Shown here: positions 26,719 through 35,237 of the stretch, one piece after another
How the letters are laid out: each line of letters starts with the position of its first letter
Numbering within the stretch: the stretch's first letter is position 1
Origin: Ancylothrix sp036704045
Lineage (GTDB): Bacteria; Cyanobacteriota; Cyanobacteriia; Cyanobacteriales; Oscillatoriaceae
Direction of reading: 5' to 3'
Length of the DNA: 64,000 nt
Assembly (NCBI GenBank): GCA_036704045.1
Contig: DATNQM010000048.1
Coordinates: forward strand, 80,165 to 144,164
The notes under the pieces: generated by a model
Databases searched by the model: none
What the model was told of the DNA's origin: nothing
The model's input: only the letters and a program-made list of their open reading frames with translations
Program-made: the position numbers and the translations under genes

Positions 26719-27297
26719 ATGGTGCAAGTAAAACAGTCCCATTATGAAGAGTTGCTGGCGGAGTATTGTAATGCTTTGTCGGCAATTTCTTTGCTGAAAC
26801 AATACCGGCCTTATTTGGAATTATTGCCTAGTATGCGCCGGCCTGATGAAAGTATTATTACTATTCCTTTGCCGGTGATTCGAGTTAGAGATTCGGTTTT
26901 GCCGCCGGGTTCCGGGGTGAGTGTTGTGGCTGGTCAGTCTGTATGCTTGCCTTGTGATATTGCAATTTTAATGTGTGACCCTGAATGGAAAGTTAAGTTG
27001 GGGTCGGAAATTGTAATTTTTATTCACCGGCCTGGGGAAGATTTTTCTGATTTGTTAGGACGATGGCGACAAACTCAAGTTTGGTTGGATAAAGGTTATG
27101 AATGGTTGATGCCGTTGCGTCATCAACACATTCTCAGTGAGGAAGCTGAAAATATTTATCCTTTATTTGTTTTGTTTCCAGAAACTCCTGAACGAATTAA
27201 GCGGGGTTTAAATGAGGCTTATTTACCTTTTGTTGTTTGGTTAAATGCGGCAGTGGAATCGGAGTTATCAGAGGAAATTTATAGTGGTCAAGAATAA
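26719..27297 (+). CDS. hypothetical protein downstream of pilC
   Basis: About 192 residues from an ATG at 26719, five bases after the pilC stop. A longer version could start at 26689 and overlap pilC by 26 bases, and a GTG at 26722 is also possible because AAGGGG at 26714-26719 is too close to the ATG. No known domain was recognised. A central beta-rich part (SVVAGQSVCLPCDIAILMC, then GSEIVIFIHRPGEDF) is followed by an amphipathic helical part (LLGRWRQTQVWLDKGYEWLM). The tight spacing suggests cotranslation with pilC and perhaps a pilus-related role. Confidence 0.55.
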   Translation: MVQVKQSHYEELLAEYCNALSAISLLKQYRPYLELLPSMRRPDESIITIPLPVIRVRDSVLPPGSGVSVVAGQSVCLPCDIAILMCDPEWKVKLGSEIVIFIHRPGEDFSDLLGRWRQTQVWLDKGYEWLMPLRHQHILSEEAENIYPLFVLFPETPERIKRGLNEAYLPFVVWLNAAVESELSEEIYSGQE

Positions 27298-27330
27298 TTG
27301 GGGTCTGGTGGTTAAATATAATTTTTAAGT

Positions 27331-27364
27331 TTTCTCCCCTCGCCGTTCCTAGCTAGGGGAGAAA
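27331..27364 (+). terminator. terminator after the pilus run
   Basis: TTTCTCCCCT (27331-27340) pairs with AGGGGAGAAA (27355-27364) around a 14-base loop, then TTTATC. It lies 34 bases after the last gene of the pil run. Confidence 0.7.
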
Positions 27365-27367
27365 TTT

Positions 27368-27667
27368 ATCAATTAAAGCTTAGGCACGAGTTTTTAAATA
27401 ATTCAAAAAATTAGATTTTCTTGGTGAAAAAAGAAAATTTGTCTAAGAGCGCTCTAAAATTACTTAAGTAAATTATATTTATATCTTGGCTAAATCTGTA
27501 TTAAAAAAATATTGCAAAAACGTATGTCTGAGAGTTTTTTAAAACCATGAATAAATTATACAAGTTAACTTTACTTCCTGTTTAACCCCAACAAAAAGCC
27601 AATTATTACTTATTTTTTGATTCCAAATTGTATTGTTTGAAAATTAATCAACCGTGTATAATAAGCC
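27368..27667. other. 300-bp AT-rich spacer
   Basis: Very AT-rich sequence leading into the TPR gene. I see no open frame, repeat or RNA gene, only presumed promoter sequence. Confidence 0.4.
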
Positions 27668-28774
27668 ATGAATATAGACCAAGTTGCCGCAGCTTTTGAA
27701 AACAAGAATTACCAAGAAGCTGCAAAATTATTAAAAGTTTTATTAACAGAATCGCCCGAAAATCCTTGGGTAAAAGTTTATGTGGGAAAATTGCATGAAG
27801 TTTCTGGTCAAAGAGAGAAAGCTGAAACAGTTTACAAGGAAATTTTGCGAAATATTACAAATCCAAAAATTGTAGCAGCAGCGCGTCAAGGTTTACAGCG
27901 TTTAGAAGACAAAGAAAAACAACGCAGACAGCAAGCAATTGAAATAGGAAAAGCAGATCCAAGTCAGCAAGAAATAGGAATGTTACTAATAGAGCCAATT
28001 AAAAAGGATAATAAAGCAGAATTGGCTAAAAACTTTGCCCGTGTTATGCAGTTAGATCCTTATACGGCTAGGTTAATATTACCCACTAGGAATTGGCGAC
28101 TTTATCGGACTGGCTTGATGGGTGAATTACAAGTTTATGTGAAAGAATTAAAAAAAGCAGATATTGGCTCTTTTTGCGTATCTTATCCTCAAATTAATAG
28201 TATTAAAGTTTTTGAAATTTGTTACTTTCAAGCCCTTAATTCCAAGCCGATAGCCATATGCAAAAATGAAAGTGACCAGTTAGGACAAATTACTTTTGAA
28301 TGGCGCGAAGTAGCGCAACAAGTAGAGGGACTTATTCCCATTTTTAAAGCCTATGCGGATTTTGATTTAATTAGAGATACGGTGAATTATAAAGAGCAAA
28401 TACAAGATTTTGCTCATGTTTGGGACTTACATTTACCCCGCCGAAATTGTATTTTGCGATTAATTAATCAACATTATGATTTTCAACAAGGAATAAAATT
28501 TACACCGCCTCAAATTCCGCACAGTAAGGGAATGGTAAATAGCCAGACAGTAGGAGAAAATTGGGGCCGGTTAACGACATTATTAACAGAAAAAATACCG
28601 CAAAAGAATACTTCAGCTGAGTTTTTACCTTTTGGGGAATCGGTTGTGGATGATGAAGCTTTAAGCCGAATTAAACCGCATTTAAATTTGTTTCGGCGCA
28701 GTGAGAGTAACTGGGATCAGGCGTTTGAACTATATAGTCGATTGGTTTTCCTAAAAAGTCCCCAGGGAAGTTAA
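27668..28774 (+). CDS. TPR-containing protein of unknown function, 368 aa
   Basis: Two TPR-like helical hairpins at residues 1-80 (AAAFENKNYQEAAKLLKVLL, then KVYVGKLHEVSGQREKAETVY) are followed by a Lys/Gln-rich helix and a domain of about 250 residues with no known motif (for example DPYTARLILPTRNWRLYRTG, then FCVSYPQINSIKVFEI). TPR segments bind partner proteins. The C-terminal domain looks conserved in type but I cannot name it. There is no signal peptide. The start ATG at 27668 lacks a strong ribosome binding site. Confidence 0.6.
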   Translation: MNIDQVAAAFENKNYQEAAKLLKVLLTESPENPWVKVYVGKLHEVSGQREKAETVYKEILRNITNPKIVAAARQGLQRLEDKEKQRRQQAIEIGKADPSQQEIGMLLIEPIKKDNKAELAKNFARVMQLDPYTARLILPTRNWRLYRTGLMGELQVYVKELKKADIGSFCVSYPQINSIKVFEICYFQALNSKPIAICKNESDQLGQITFEWREVAQQVEGLIPIFKAYADFDLIRDTVNYKEQIQDFAHVWDLHLPRRNCILRLINQHYDFQQGIKFTPPQIPHSKGMVNSQTVGENWGRLTTLLTEKIPQKNTSAEFLPFGESVVDDEALSRIKPHLNLFRRSESNWDQAFELYSRLVFLKSPQGS

Positions 28775-29091
28775 TTTGAAGCTCATCCGCTTGTTTTGGG
28801 ATAGTAGACAAACAATAGTGCCGGTTGTCGTTTCCCTAGCTGCTGAAAATGGATGGGGGTGGGCCGATGGCCTTTTATAACGGGCCAAGTTAAGAAAAAC
28901 TTACCAATAATTAGTGTATGATCTACCATTAATAAAAACTTTTGTTAACGTTTGTCTCGTTGTAATACAATGAGTCACAAACAAATTCAATAAGTCTGTC
29001 AAATCTCAACTTAACGCCTGACGCAAGTACCGATATCTCATCGGCAACCAAACGTCTAGGTATATAACTCGCGCTTTGGCCAGTTCAAAAC
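28775..29091. other. 317-bp spacer before DUF2997-ycf35-ferredoxin operon
   Basis: It holds a 19-base near-palindrome at 28956-28974 (annotated separately) in what should be the promoter of the following operon. No open frame or RNA gene was recognised. Confidence 0.45.
28956..28974. promoter_or_regulatory. candidate operator palindrome
   Basis: CTCGTTGTA and TACAATGAG are inverted copies around a central A, with one mismatch in 9 bp. The site also overlaps a TAATAC-type minus-10 sequence, 118 bases before the first gene of the DUF2997-ycf35-ferredoxin operon. A dimeric regulator could bind here; which one is unknown. Confidence 0.45.
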
Positions 29092-29301
29092 ATGGAAACG
29101 CTAGAGTTTGTCATTTATCCAGATGGTCGGGTTCAAGAAAAAGTCACCGGCATTATTGGTGCTTCTTGTGCGGAGGTAACAGCCGCCATTGAAGCGCAAC
29201 TCGGACAGGTACTTCATTCTGAACAGACTTCTGAATATTTCGCCCAAAATGTCAACCAGTCGGCAACGGCGGTGACTCACACCACTTATAGCGAGTGGTG
29301 A
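29092..29301 (+). CDS. DUF2997 protein, 69 aa
   Basis: A very small protein matching the DUF2997 pattern: LEFVIYPDGRVQEKVTGI-type beta hairpin, then a helix CAEVTAAIEAQLG. Members are nearly always found with a Ycf35/DUF1257 gene, as here. It is the first gene of a three-gene operon (gaps of 48 and 1 bases). Its function is unknown. Confidence 0.8.
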   Translation: METLEFVIYPDGRVQEKVTGIIGASCAEVTAAIEAQLGQVLHSEQTSEYFAQNVNQSATAVTHTTYSEW

Positions 29302-29349
29302 GAATTTTTGTTTTTGTGGTTCATTCTCTTATTTCGCTAGGAGCAAAAT

Positions 29350-29736
29350 ATGTCTCACTTTAGCCAAATTAAAACTCAACTCCGTAACCTGACTTCTTTG
29401 CAAGCGGCTTTAACTGATTTAGGAATTGACTGGAAAGCTGGCTCCAAAGATGTGCGCGGTTATCGCGGTTTGACTGCGAAAGCAGACGTGACAATTGAGC
29501 AGCAAAACGGTTACGACGTTGGTTTTAGCTGGAATGGCACTGAGTATGAATTAGTGGCGGATCTGCAATTTTGGCAGCAAGCATGGTCTGTGGATCGCTT
29601 TTTAAATATGGTCTCACAGCGCTATGCTTACCACACCGTGATTAACGAAAGTGCAAAAAGCGGTTTCCAAGTTGCTGAACAGCAAAAAAATGAAGATGGG
29701 ACAATTCGTTTAGTGTTGCAACGCTGGAGCGCTTAA
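29350..29736 (+). CDS. ycf35: Ycf35-like protein (DUF1257)
   Basis: A 128-residue homologue of the plastid-encoded Ycf35 protein. The segment MSHFSQIKTQLRNLTSLQAAL at the N-terminus, ADVTIEQQNGYDVGFSWNG in the middle and RYAYHTVI near residue 90 are the family's landmarks. The ATG at 29350 follows TAGGAGC. Its stop lies one base before the ferredoxin start, so the two are translated together. The role is unknown; the linkage to an iron-sulfur protein suggests a redox-related function. Confidence 0.85.
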   Translation: MSHFSQIKTQLRNLTSLQAALTDLGIDWKAGSKDVRGYRGLTAKADVTIEQQNGYDVGFSWNGTEYELVADLQFWQQAWSVDRFLNMVSQRYAYHTVINESAKSGFQVAEQQKNEDGTIRLVLQRWSA

Positions 29737-29737
29737 G

Positions 29738-30196
29738 ATGTCGCAAGTATCTCCACCGGCAGAAGGCTACGATCCAGAAAGGTCGGGTTTTGAACCGGAG
29801 TTAGGGGGTGCTTTACGCAATGATGTTGAGCGGAGTGGTTTTGAACCAGAACTCGGCGGCGCGTTGCGACAAAAGGGTGTTTATGTGGACGAAATTACTT
29901 GTATTGGTTGCAAGCATTGCGCTCATGTTGCCCGAAACACTTTCTATATTGAACCCGACTATGGTCGCTCTCGTGCTATCCGGCAAGATGGTGATTCTGA
30001 AGATATTATTCAAGAAGCCATAGATACTTGTCCGGTTGATTGCATTCACTGGGTTGATTATACGGAATTAAAAAACCTAGAAGAAGAGCGTAAATATCAG
30101 GTTATCCCGGTTGTGGGTTTTCCTGTTGATCATGCAACGGTTGCTATTAATCAGCGCCGCAGCAAGCAAGAGAAAAAACGCAAAAAATCTCAGTGA
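29738..30196 (+). CDS. 4Fe-4S ferredoxin with N-terminal tandem repeat
   Basis: A 152-residue ferredoxin with one [4Fe-4S] cluster: CIGCKHC at about residues 53-59 plus the distal CPVDC near 98. Before the cluster domain are two copies of the 14-residue unit ERSGFEPELGGALR, encoded at 29777-29818 and 29828-29869 (period 51 bases). The two units differ in codon choice, so the duplication is not fresh. A Lys/Arg-rich tail (EKKRKKSQ) ends the protein. It is the third gene of the DUF2997-ycf35 operon and is followed by a terminator. Confidence 0.88.
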   Translation: MSQVSPPAEGYDPERSGFEPELGGALRNDVERSGFEPELGGALRQKGVYVDEITCIGCKHCAHVARNTFYIEPDYGRSRAIRQDGDSEDIIQEAIDTCPVDCIHWVDYTELKNLEEERKYQVIPVVGFPVDHATVAINQRRSKQEKKRKKSQ

Positions 30197-30216
30197 TTTT
30201 TATGTTGTTTTCTTCA

Positions 30217-30263
30217 AAAAATCCCGTCATCATTGCTTTTTGGAGGCGTGAGGCGGGATTTTT
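30217..30263 (+). terminator. operon terminator
   Basis: AAAAATCCCG (30217-30226) pairs with CGGGATTTTT (30254-30263), 20 bases after the ferredoxin stop, with a T run in the stem end. Confidence 0.75.
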
Positions 30264-30324
30264 GATAAAACAAAGAATGATTTTAGCGCTTTTTTTGAAA
30301 TAGCTCAAAAATGACAAATGAAGT

Positions 30325-30612
30325 TTATTTTAAGGGATGATGTTCTACGAGTAATTTTTCTACTCTTGCTTCATCAATACGGGCGGCCATTTGTTTTGCT
30401 TCGTGTTCGTCGCGGATGGTTTTGCCTAAACTGAGGGTTGATCCTACTGTGAAAACTAAACCCATTCCCATATAACTTTTAATCCAACTATCGACTGGTA
30501 GATAAGCTATCCCGATGCCGGTGGCGCCCAAAGAAACAACAAAAGATAACCAAGCTTGAAACACCCACGCGGCGCTATGAGTTTGTCTGGGACTAGAATT
30601 AATGGATGGCAT
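30325..30612 (-). CDS. YiaA/YiaB-type small membrane protein
   Basis: About 95 residues with two membrane helices (AAWVFQAWLSFVVSLGATGI and IKSYMGMGLVFTVGSTLSLG), matching the YiaA/B two-helix domain, and a charged C-terminus. The open frame extends upstream to 30774, but the ATG at 30612 has a clean GGAGG 9 bases before it, and the upstream part (Asn/Tyr/His-rich) does not look like protein. The role of the family is unknown. Confidence 0.75.
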   Translation of the reverse strand: MPSINSSPRQTHSAAWVFQAWLSFVVSLGATGIGIAYLPVDSWIKSYMGMGLVFTVGSTLSLGKTIRDEHEAKQMAARIDEARVEKLLVEHHPLK

Positions 30613-31310
30613 AATTTGTGAACCTCCGGGTAGTATTTGAGGGGGGTGGTAGTTGTTAAGTTGATTGTGGTTTGGTTTGCTTTTGAAACAGTAGTTAGTA
30701 TTAACAGTTTTATAACTGTCTGTAGGCCGATGGTATTTTACATTTTTTTTGCTTTTATTTATACTACAAATCAATTCTGGTAAATTATCAATTATTGCTG
30801 TTTTGTAAGATAAAAATCGAAAAGAGATTACTATATTTGTAGCTTTTAAAAAGGTAAAAATATTTGATAAGAGGAGGGGGCTGGTTAAAAGCTTGTGACA
30901 GCAAAGGGGAGTGGCATAAAGAAATTTTACTTTAGACTTTCGGGACTTATAAAGTCTTTTAGTATTGAGGTAACATTTTTGATTGAGCGGTCTTGTTTAC
31001 AATTAAGAACATTTTTTTACGACACTTGGATCTAATTACCAACCCAACAATGCTTTTGGTGTCCTTATCACCGCGTCAGTTAGGTTCATCTACTTACATT
31101 AAAATAAAAAAATGTTTTCGGATATACTCTATCTCAATAAAAAGCCAAAAATTGTAAGGGTTTTAAATATTATCATTTTCTAAAGATTTATCTGGCTTGA
31201 GTTGTTTTTAAAAATGTTGTAGGTCTTGACAAATTTCATCAAGAGTGATTTTTTGGCGCGTATAGTTTTATAATAAAACTAACAACAACTTCACCATTAG
31301 GCATCCGACT
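30613..31310. other. 698-bp AT-rich divergent spacer
   Basis: It lies between the small membrane protein gene and ileS and holds the promoters of both. A run of direct poly-A/T tracts is present but I see no open frame, RNA gene or clear hairpin. A GTG start with a weak upstream GGCA defines the right end. Confidence 0.4.
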
Positions 31311-34187
31311 GTGACAGAAGCAAAAAGTTATAAAGACTCCGTAAACCTTCCTCAAACAAAGTTTGATATGCGAGCAAACGCGGTCAAACGCGAACCCGAA
31401 TTACAAAAATTTTGGGCAGATCAAAAGATTTACGAACGACTGTCACAAGAAAATCCGGGTGAATTGTTCATTTTACACGACGGCCCTCCTTATGCAAATG
31501 GTGCGTTGCACATTGGGCACGCCCTTAATAAAATCCTTAAAGATATCATCAATCGTTATCAACTATTGCAAGGCCGAAAAGTCCGTTATGTACCTGGTTG
31601 GGACTGTCACGGTTTGCCGATTGAACTAAAAGTTTTGCAAGATATGAAACCCGAAGAACGCAGAGAGCTTACTACGCTGCAACTGCGTCAGAAGGCGCGA
31701 GACTTTGCCCTGCAAACCGTGCAACAACAAAGCAAAGGATTTCAAAGATATGGAGTTTGGGGCAATTGGGAAAACCCTTATTTAACGCTGAAACCCGAAT
31801 ATGAAGCAGCACAAATTGGCGTTTTTGGCAAGATGGTGCTGAAAGGGTATATTTATAGAGGTCGCAAGCCGGTACACTGGAGTCCTAGCTCAAAAACTGC
31901 CCTCGCTGAAGCAGAACTCGAATACCCGGAAGGGCACACCTCCCGCAGCCTTTATGCTGCATTTAAAATGACTAATTTGGCATCAAGTGTGCCGCAGGAT
32001 TGGGAGACTTATCTACCGGATCTGGGAGTAGCTATCTGGACGACAACCCCCTGGACAATTCCCGCTAACCTAGCAGTCAGTGTCAACCCTGAACTAACTT
32101 ATGCGGTGGTAGAAACCGGCAGCGAAGTTTGTGCTCATAAATATCTGATTGTCGCGGCAGATTTAGTAGAAAAGCTTAGCGAAATTTTTAACACCAACCT
32201 CACCGTACAATCAACTGTTAAAGGTGCAGCCCTTGAACATTCCACCTATCAGCATCCCCTTTATGATCGAGTGAGTGAAATTGTTGTGGGTGGCGATTAT
32301 GTTACCACCGAATCAGGCACCGGCTTAGTACATACAGCACCTGGACACGGACAAGAAGATTATCAGGTAGGATTGCGGTATGGATTGCCAATTTTTGCGC
32401 CGGTTGATGAAGATGGTAATTTCACCGCAGAAGCTGGAGAATTTGCCGGTAAAAATGTTTTAGGTGAGGGCAATGTTGCCGTTATTGAAGCATTAAAAAC
32501 TTGCGGTTCTTTACTGAAAGAAGAACCTTATTTACATAAATATCCCTACGACTGGCGCACTAAAAAACCGACAATTTTCCGCGCTACTGAACAATGGTTT
32601 GCCTCCGTTGAAGGCTTCCGCGAAGAAGCTTTAAAAGCCATTTCTGAGGTGAAATGGATTCCCGCGCAAGGCGAAAATCGGATCACTGCAATGGTTTCTG
32701 AACGTTCCGACTGGTGTATTTCTCGTCAGCGGAGTTGGGGTGTTCCGATTCCTGTTTTCTATGAAGAAAGCACCGGCGAACCGTTATTAAATGAGGAAAC
32801 TATCGCCTACGTTCAAAACATTTTTGCGGAAAAAGGTTCTGATGCTTGGTGGGAATTAGCGGTGGAAGAATTGCTGCCAGAAAGTTATCGAAATAACGGC
32901 AAAACCTACCGCAAAGGTAGTGATACAATGGATGTGTGGTTTGATTCTGGTTCCTCTTGGGCGGCGGTAGCAAAAGAAAGAGAAGAATTGCGCTATCCAG
33001 CAGATATGTATTTGGAAGGATCGGATCAACATCGTGGCTGGTTTCAATCGAGTTTGTTAACGAGTGTGGCTAATAATGGAGTTGCGCCGTATAAAACAGT
33101 TCTTACTCATGGCTTTGTTTTGGATGAAAAAGGCCGCAAAATGAGTAAATCTTTGGGGAATGTGGTGGATCCCCAAATTGTGATTGAAGGCGGCAAAAAT
33201 CAACAACAAGACCCTGCTTATGGGGCGGATATTTTGCGGTTGTGGGTGTCATCGGTGGATTATTCTTCTGATGTGCCGCTTGGTAAAAATATGCTGAAAC
33301 AATTAGCAGATGTTTACCGCAAAATTCGCAATACGGCGCGGTTTTTATTGGGGAATTTGCATGATTTTGATCCGGCAAAAGATGCGGTGCCGTATGAGAA
33401 ATTGCCGGCTTTGGATAAGTATATGCTGCACCGGATGACGGAGGTTTTTGCAGAGGTACAAGAGGCGTTTGAAAATTATCAGTTTTTCCGCTTTTTCCAA
33501 ACTGTGCAAAATTTCTGTGTGGTTGATTTGTCTAATTTCTATTTGGATGTTGGCAAAGACCGGCTTTATATCAGTGCGGTGGATGCGTTTCGGCGGCGTT
33601 CTTGTCAAACTGTGATGGCGGTGGCGTTGGAAAATTTAGCGCGTTCTATTGCACCGGTGTTGTGTCATTTGGCTGAGGATATTTGGCAATTTATGCCTTA
33701 TTCTACGGCTTATAAATCTGTTTTTGAGGCGGGATGGGTGAAGTTGGATGAAGGGTGGAAGAATCCCGAATTAGGGCAGTTTTGGGAAAAGTTGCGGGAG
33801 GTTCGTGGGGAGGTAAATAAGGTTTTAGAGCAAGCGCGTATGGAAAAGATGATTGGTGCATCTTTGGAGGCGAAGGTGTTGCTTTATGTGGCGGATGAAG
33901 CTTTGCGTAAACAGTTGCATTCTCTCAATCCTGATAGTTTAGATGGTAATGGGGTTGATGAGTTGCGTTATTTGTTTATTTCTTCTCAAGTTGAGTTGTT
34001 AGATTCTCCGCGATCTCTGGAAGCTTTGCAATATAAATTGCTGGCGGATAATTTGGGTGTGGGTGTGGTGAAAGCTGATGGAGAAAAATGCGAACGATGC
34101 TGGAATTATTCAACTCATGTGGGAGAAAGTAGTGATAATCCTACGATTTGTGAGCGTTGTGATTCTGCTTTAGTTGGGAAGTTTTAA
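31311..34187 (+). CDS. ileS: isoleucyl-tRNA synthetase
   Basis: A 958-residue class I synthetase that charges tRNA-Ile. The HIGH motif is ALHIGHALNK, near residue 70. The KMSKS motif is GRKMSKSLGN, near residue 610. A large editing domain (CP1, about 190-400, containing TTTPWTIPANLA) removes valine. The C-terminal zinc ribbon is CERCWNY with CERC. It starts with GTG at 31311; no ATG gives the complete N-terminus. It is monocistronic. A palindromic repeat follows the stop. Confidence 0.98.
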   Translation: MTEAKSYKDSVNLPQTKFDMRANAVKREPELQKFWADQKIYERLSQENPGELFILHDGPPYANGALHIGHALNKILKDIINRYQLLQGRKVRYVPGWDCHGLPIELKVLQDMKPEERRELTTLQLRQKARDFALQTVQQQSKGFQRYGVWGNWENPYLTLKPEYEAAQIGVFGKMVLKGYIYRGRKPVHWSPSSKTALAEAELEYPEGHTSRSLYAAFKMTNLASSVPQDWETYLPDLGVAIWTTTPWTIPANLAVSVNPELTYAVVETGSEVCAHKYLIVAADLVEKLSEIFNTNLTVQSTVKGAALEHSTYQHPLYDRVSEIVVGGDYVTTESGTGLVHTAPGHGQEDYQVGLRYGLPIFAPVDEDGNFTAEAGEFAGKNVLGEGNVAVIEALKTCGSLLKEEPYLHKYPYDWRTKKPTIFRATEQWFASVEGFREEALKAISEVKWIPAQGENRITAMVSERSDWCISRQRSWGVPIPVFYEESTGEPLLNEETIAYVQNIFAEKGSDAWWELAVEELLPESYRNNGKTYRKGSDTMDVWFDSGSSWAAVAKEREELRYPADMYLEGSDQHRGWFQSSLLTSVANNGVAPYKTVLTHGFVLDEKGRKMSKSLGNVVDPQIVIEGGKNQQQDPAYGADILRLWVSSVDYSSDVPLGKNMLKQLADVYRKIRNTARFLLGNLHDFDPAKDAVPYEKLPALDKYMLHRMTEVFAEVQEAFENYQFFRFFQTVQNFCVVDLSNFYLDVGKDRLYISAVDAFRRRSCQTVMAVALENLARSIAPVLCHLAEDIWQFMPYSTAYKSVFEAGWVKLDEGWKNPELGQFWEKLREVRGEVNKVLEQARMEKMIGASLEAKVLLYVADEALRKQLHSLNPDSLDGNGVDELRYLFISSQVELLDSPRSLEALQYKLLADNLGVGVVKADGEKCERCWNYSTHVGESSDNPTICERCDSALVGKF

Positions 34188-34203
34188 ACTGAGTTAATGT
34201 TAG

Positions 34204-34225
34204 GGTTGGGTTTAATAACCCAACC
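34204..34225 (+). repeat. GGTTGGGTT/AACCCAACC palindrome after ileS
   Basis: A perfect 9-bp stem with a TAAT loop (actual loop 34213-34216), 17 bases after the ileS stop. It has the same core as the palindromes at 10243 and 45188. It probably acts as a transcript end although no T run follows. Confidence 0.55.
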
Positions 34226-34238
34226 TACAAATTTGGGT

Positions 34239-34490
34239 TCATCTTTTGATTGGTTCAACTATGCCTCGCTCATCGCCAGTGAGGGATAAACCGATACCTT
34301 GAATAATCACTTGACGCAGGGTTTCTTGTCCGCCAAAACGCTTAGTGGTATCCAAGATTTCTATGCCAGAAATTTTGCCAGTAGCATCATAATCAATAGC
34401 AATTCCTTCTGCAACGTGCTGAGTTGTGGTAGTAGTCTCACTGAAAGTGATACTGAGAGCATCGACTTCCGCATCATAGCTTATTTTCAT
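34239..34490 (-). CDS. DUF2283 protein
   Basis: An 83-residue protein with the DUF2283 layout: MKISYDAEVDALSITF at the N-terminus, VAEGIAIDYDATGKISGIEI in the middle. The family is small, often next to DUF4258, and is suspected to be an antitoxin. It follows the DUF4258 gene with a 12-base gap, so the two form a pair. A ribosome binding site (AAGGAG) precedes the ATG at 34490. Confidence 0.8.
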   Translation of the reverse strand: MKISYDAEVDALSITFSETTTTTQHVAEGIAIDYDATGKISGIEILDTTKRFGGQETLRQVIIQGIGLSLTGDERGIVEPIKR

Positions 34491-34502
34491 GGATATCTCC
34501 TT

Positions 34503-34757
34503 TTAAAAATAGTAGGTGTAGACTGTTATAACAACAATTTCTGCCGCTTTTTCAACAAAAATGGGACGCACTCGTTTCGTTTGGTAAACTTCACCATTCC
34601 ATTCTTGATTGTAGGGGAAATCTTTACGACATTGGAGACGGTTTTCTTCAGAGGTTTGCCAAGCACTGCTTCGGATGGCATCTTCTACTTCCCCAAGTGT
34701 GAAGCCACGTTTAGGGATGTAACCTATAGCGTGTTGGGAAAATCGGATCGGTTTCAT
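34503..34757 (-). CDS. DUF4258 protein
   Basis: An 84-residue protein recognised by IRFSQHAIGYIPKRGFTLGEVEDAIR at the N-terminus (family: F.xHA..R..ER.I..eev..ai), a mid YNQEWNGEVYQTKRVRPIFVE section and VVITVYTYYF at the end. DUF4258 is related to the RelE/BrnT-type RNase fold, so toxin activity is possible. The conserved HA dipeptide is present. It is paired with the DUF2283 gene downstream. Confidence 0.8.
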   Translation of the reverse strand: MKPIRFSQHAIGYIPKRGFTLGEVEDAIRSSAWQTSEENRLQCRKDFPYNQEWNGEVYQTKRVRPIFVEKAAEIVVITVYTYYF

Positions 34758-34804
34758 GTTTTTTCAATCAAAGCTTTGCTCTTAAAAAATCAGCAATTAT
34801 AGCT

Positions 34805-35017
34805 CTAATCGGATGTTTTCGAGCGCTTCCTTAATTCATAGTATTTTCGGGCTTCATCTCCTGAAAGTCTCTTGTCATTTTCTGTTTTTTCAATGAGTTT
34901 TGCTAAGCCAAAGTTTTCAATAATTTCTTCTATCTTCTCAAAATCATCAATCGAAATTTGAACAGCAATCGGTTGCTGATTTTCGTCCATTACATAATTT
35001 TTATGAATATTTAGCAT
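34805..35017 (-). CDS. orphan antitoxin-like protein, 70 aa
   Basis: The protein reads MLNIHKNYVMDENQQPIAVQ, then IDDFEKIEEIIENFGLAKLI, which is the pattern of Phd/YefM-like antitoxins common in cyanobacteria. The Lys/Arg-rich end (RKYYELRKRSKTSD) could contact a toxin. No toxin gene is adjacent: the next 47 bases lead only to the DUF4258 gene. It may be orphaned, or act with the DUF4258 protein. Confidence 0.65.
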   Translation of the reverse strand: MLNIHKNYVMDENQQPIAVQISIDDFEKIEEIIENFGLAKLIEKTENDKRLSGDEARKYYELRKRSKTSD

Positions 35018-35237
35018 TTTATTGGTCTGCCTTGTAAGCTCATAAACTTGCTACGACTAAATTTTATCACTTTTCTCGTTGCCGGCCCCTCAAAAAACTT
35101 TTGAACAATTTCCCGTAAAAATAGGTCAATCGTTGTTAAAATCATAAATCGTCCTCACTCAGGAAACCGATGGGTAGCTCCTGATGTCATTGTTAACACT
35201 GTTGTATCCTTTAGAGTTGACAGGAAAATATTAGGCC

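Noticed and set aside
34299..34802. A 167-codon plus-strand open frame across the toxin/antitoxin region
   Set aside because: It lies antisense to the DUF2283 and DUF4258 genes, both of which have recognised domains and ribosome binding sites. The translation has no domain.
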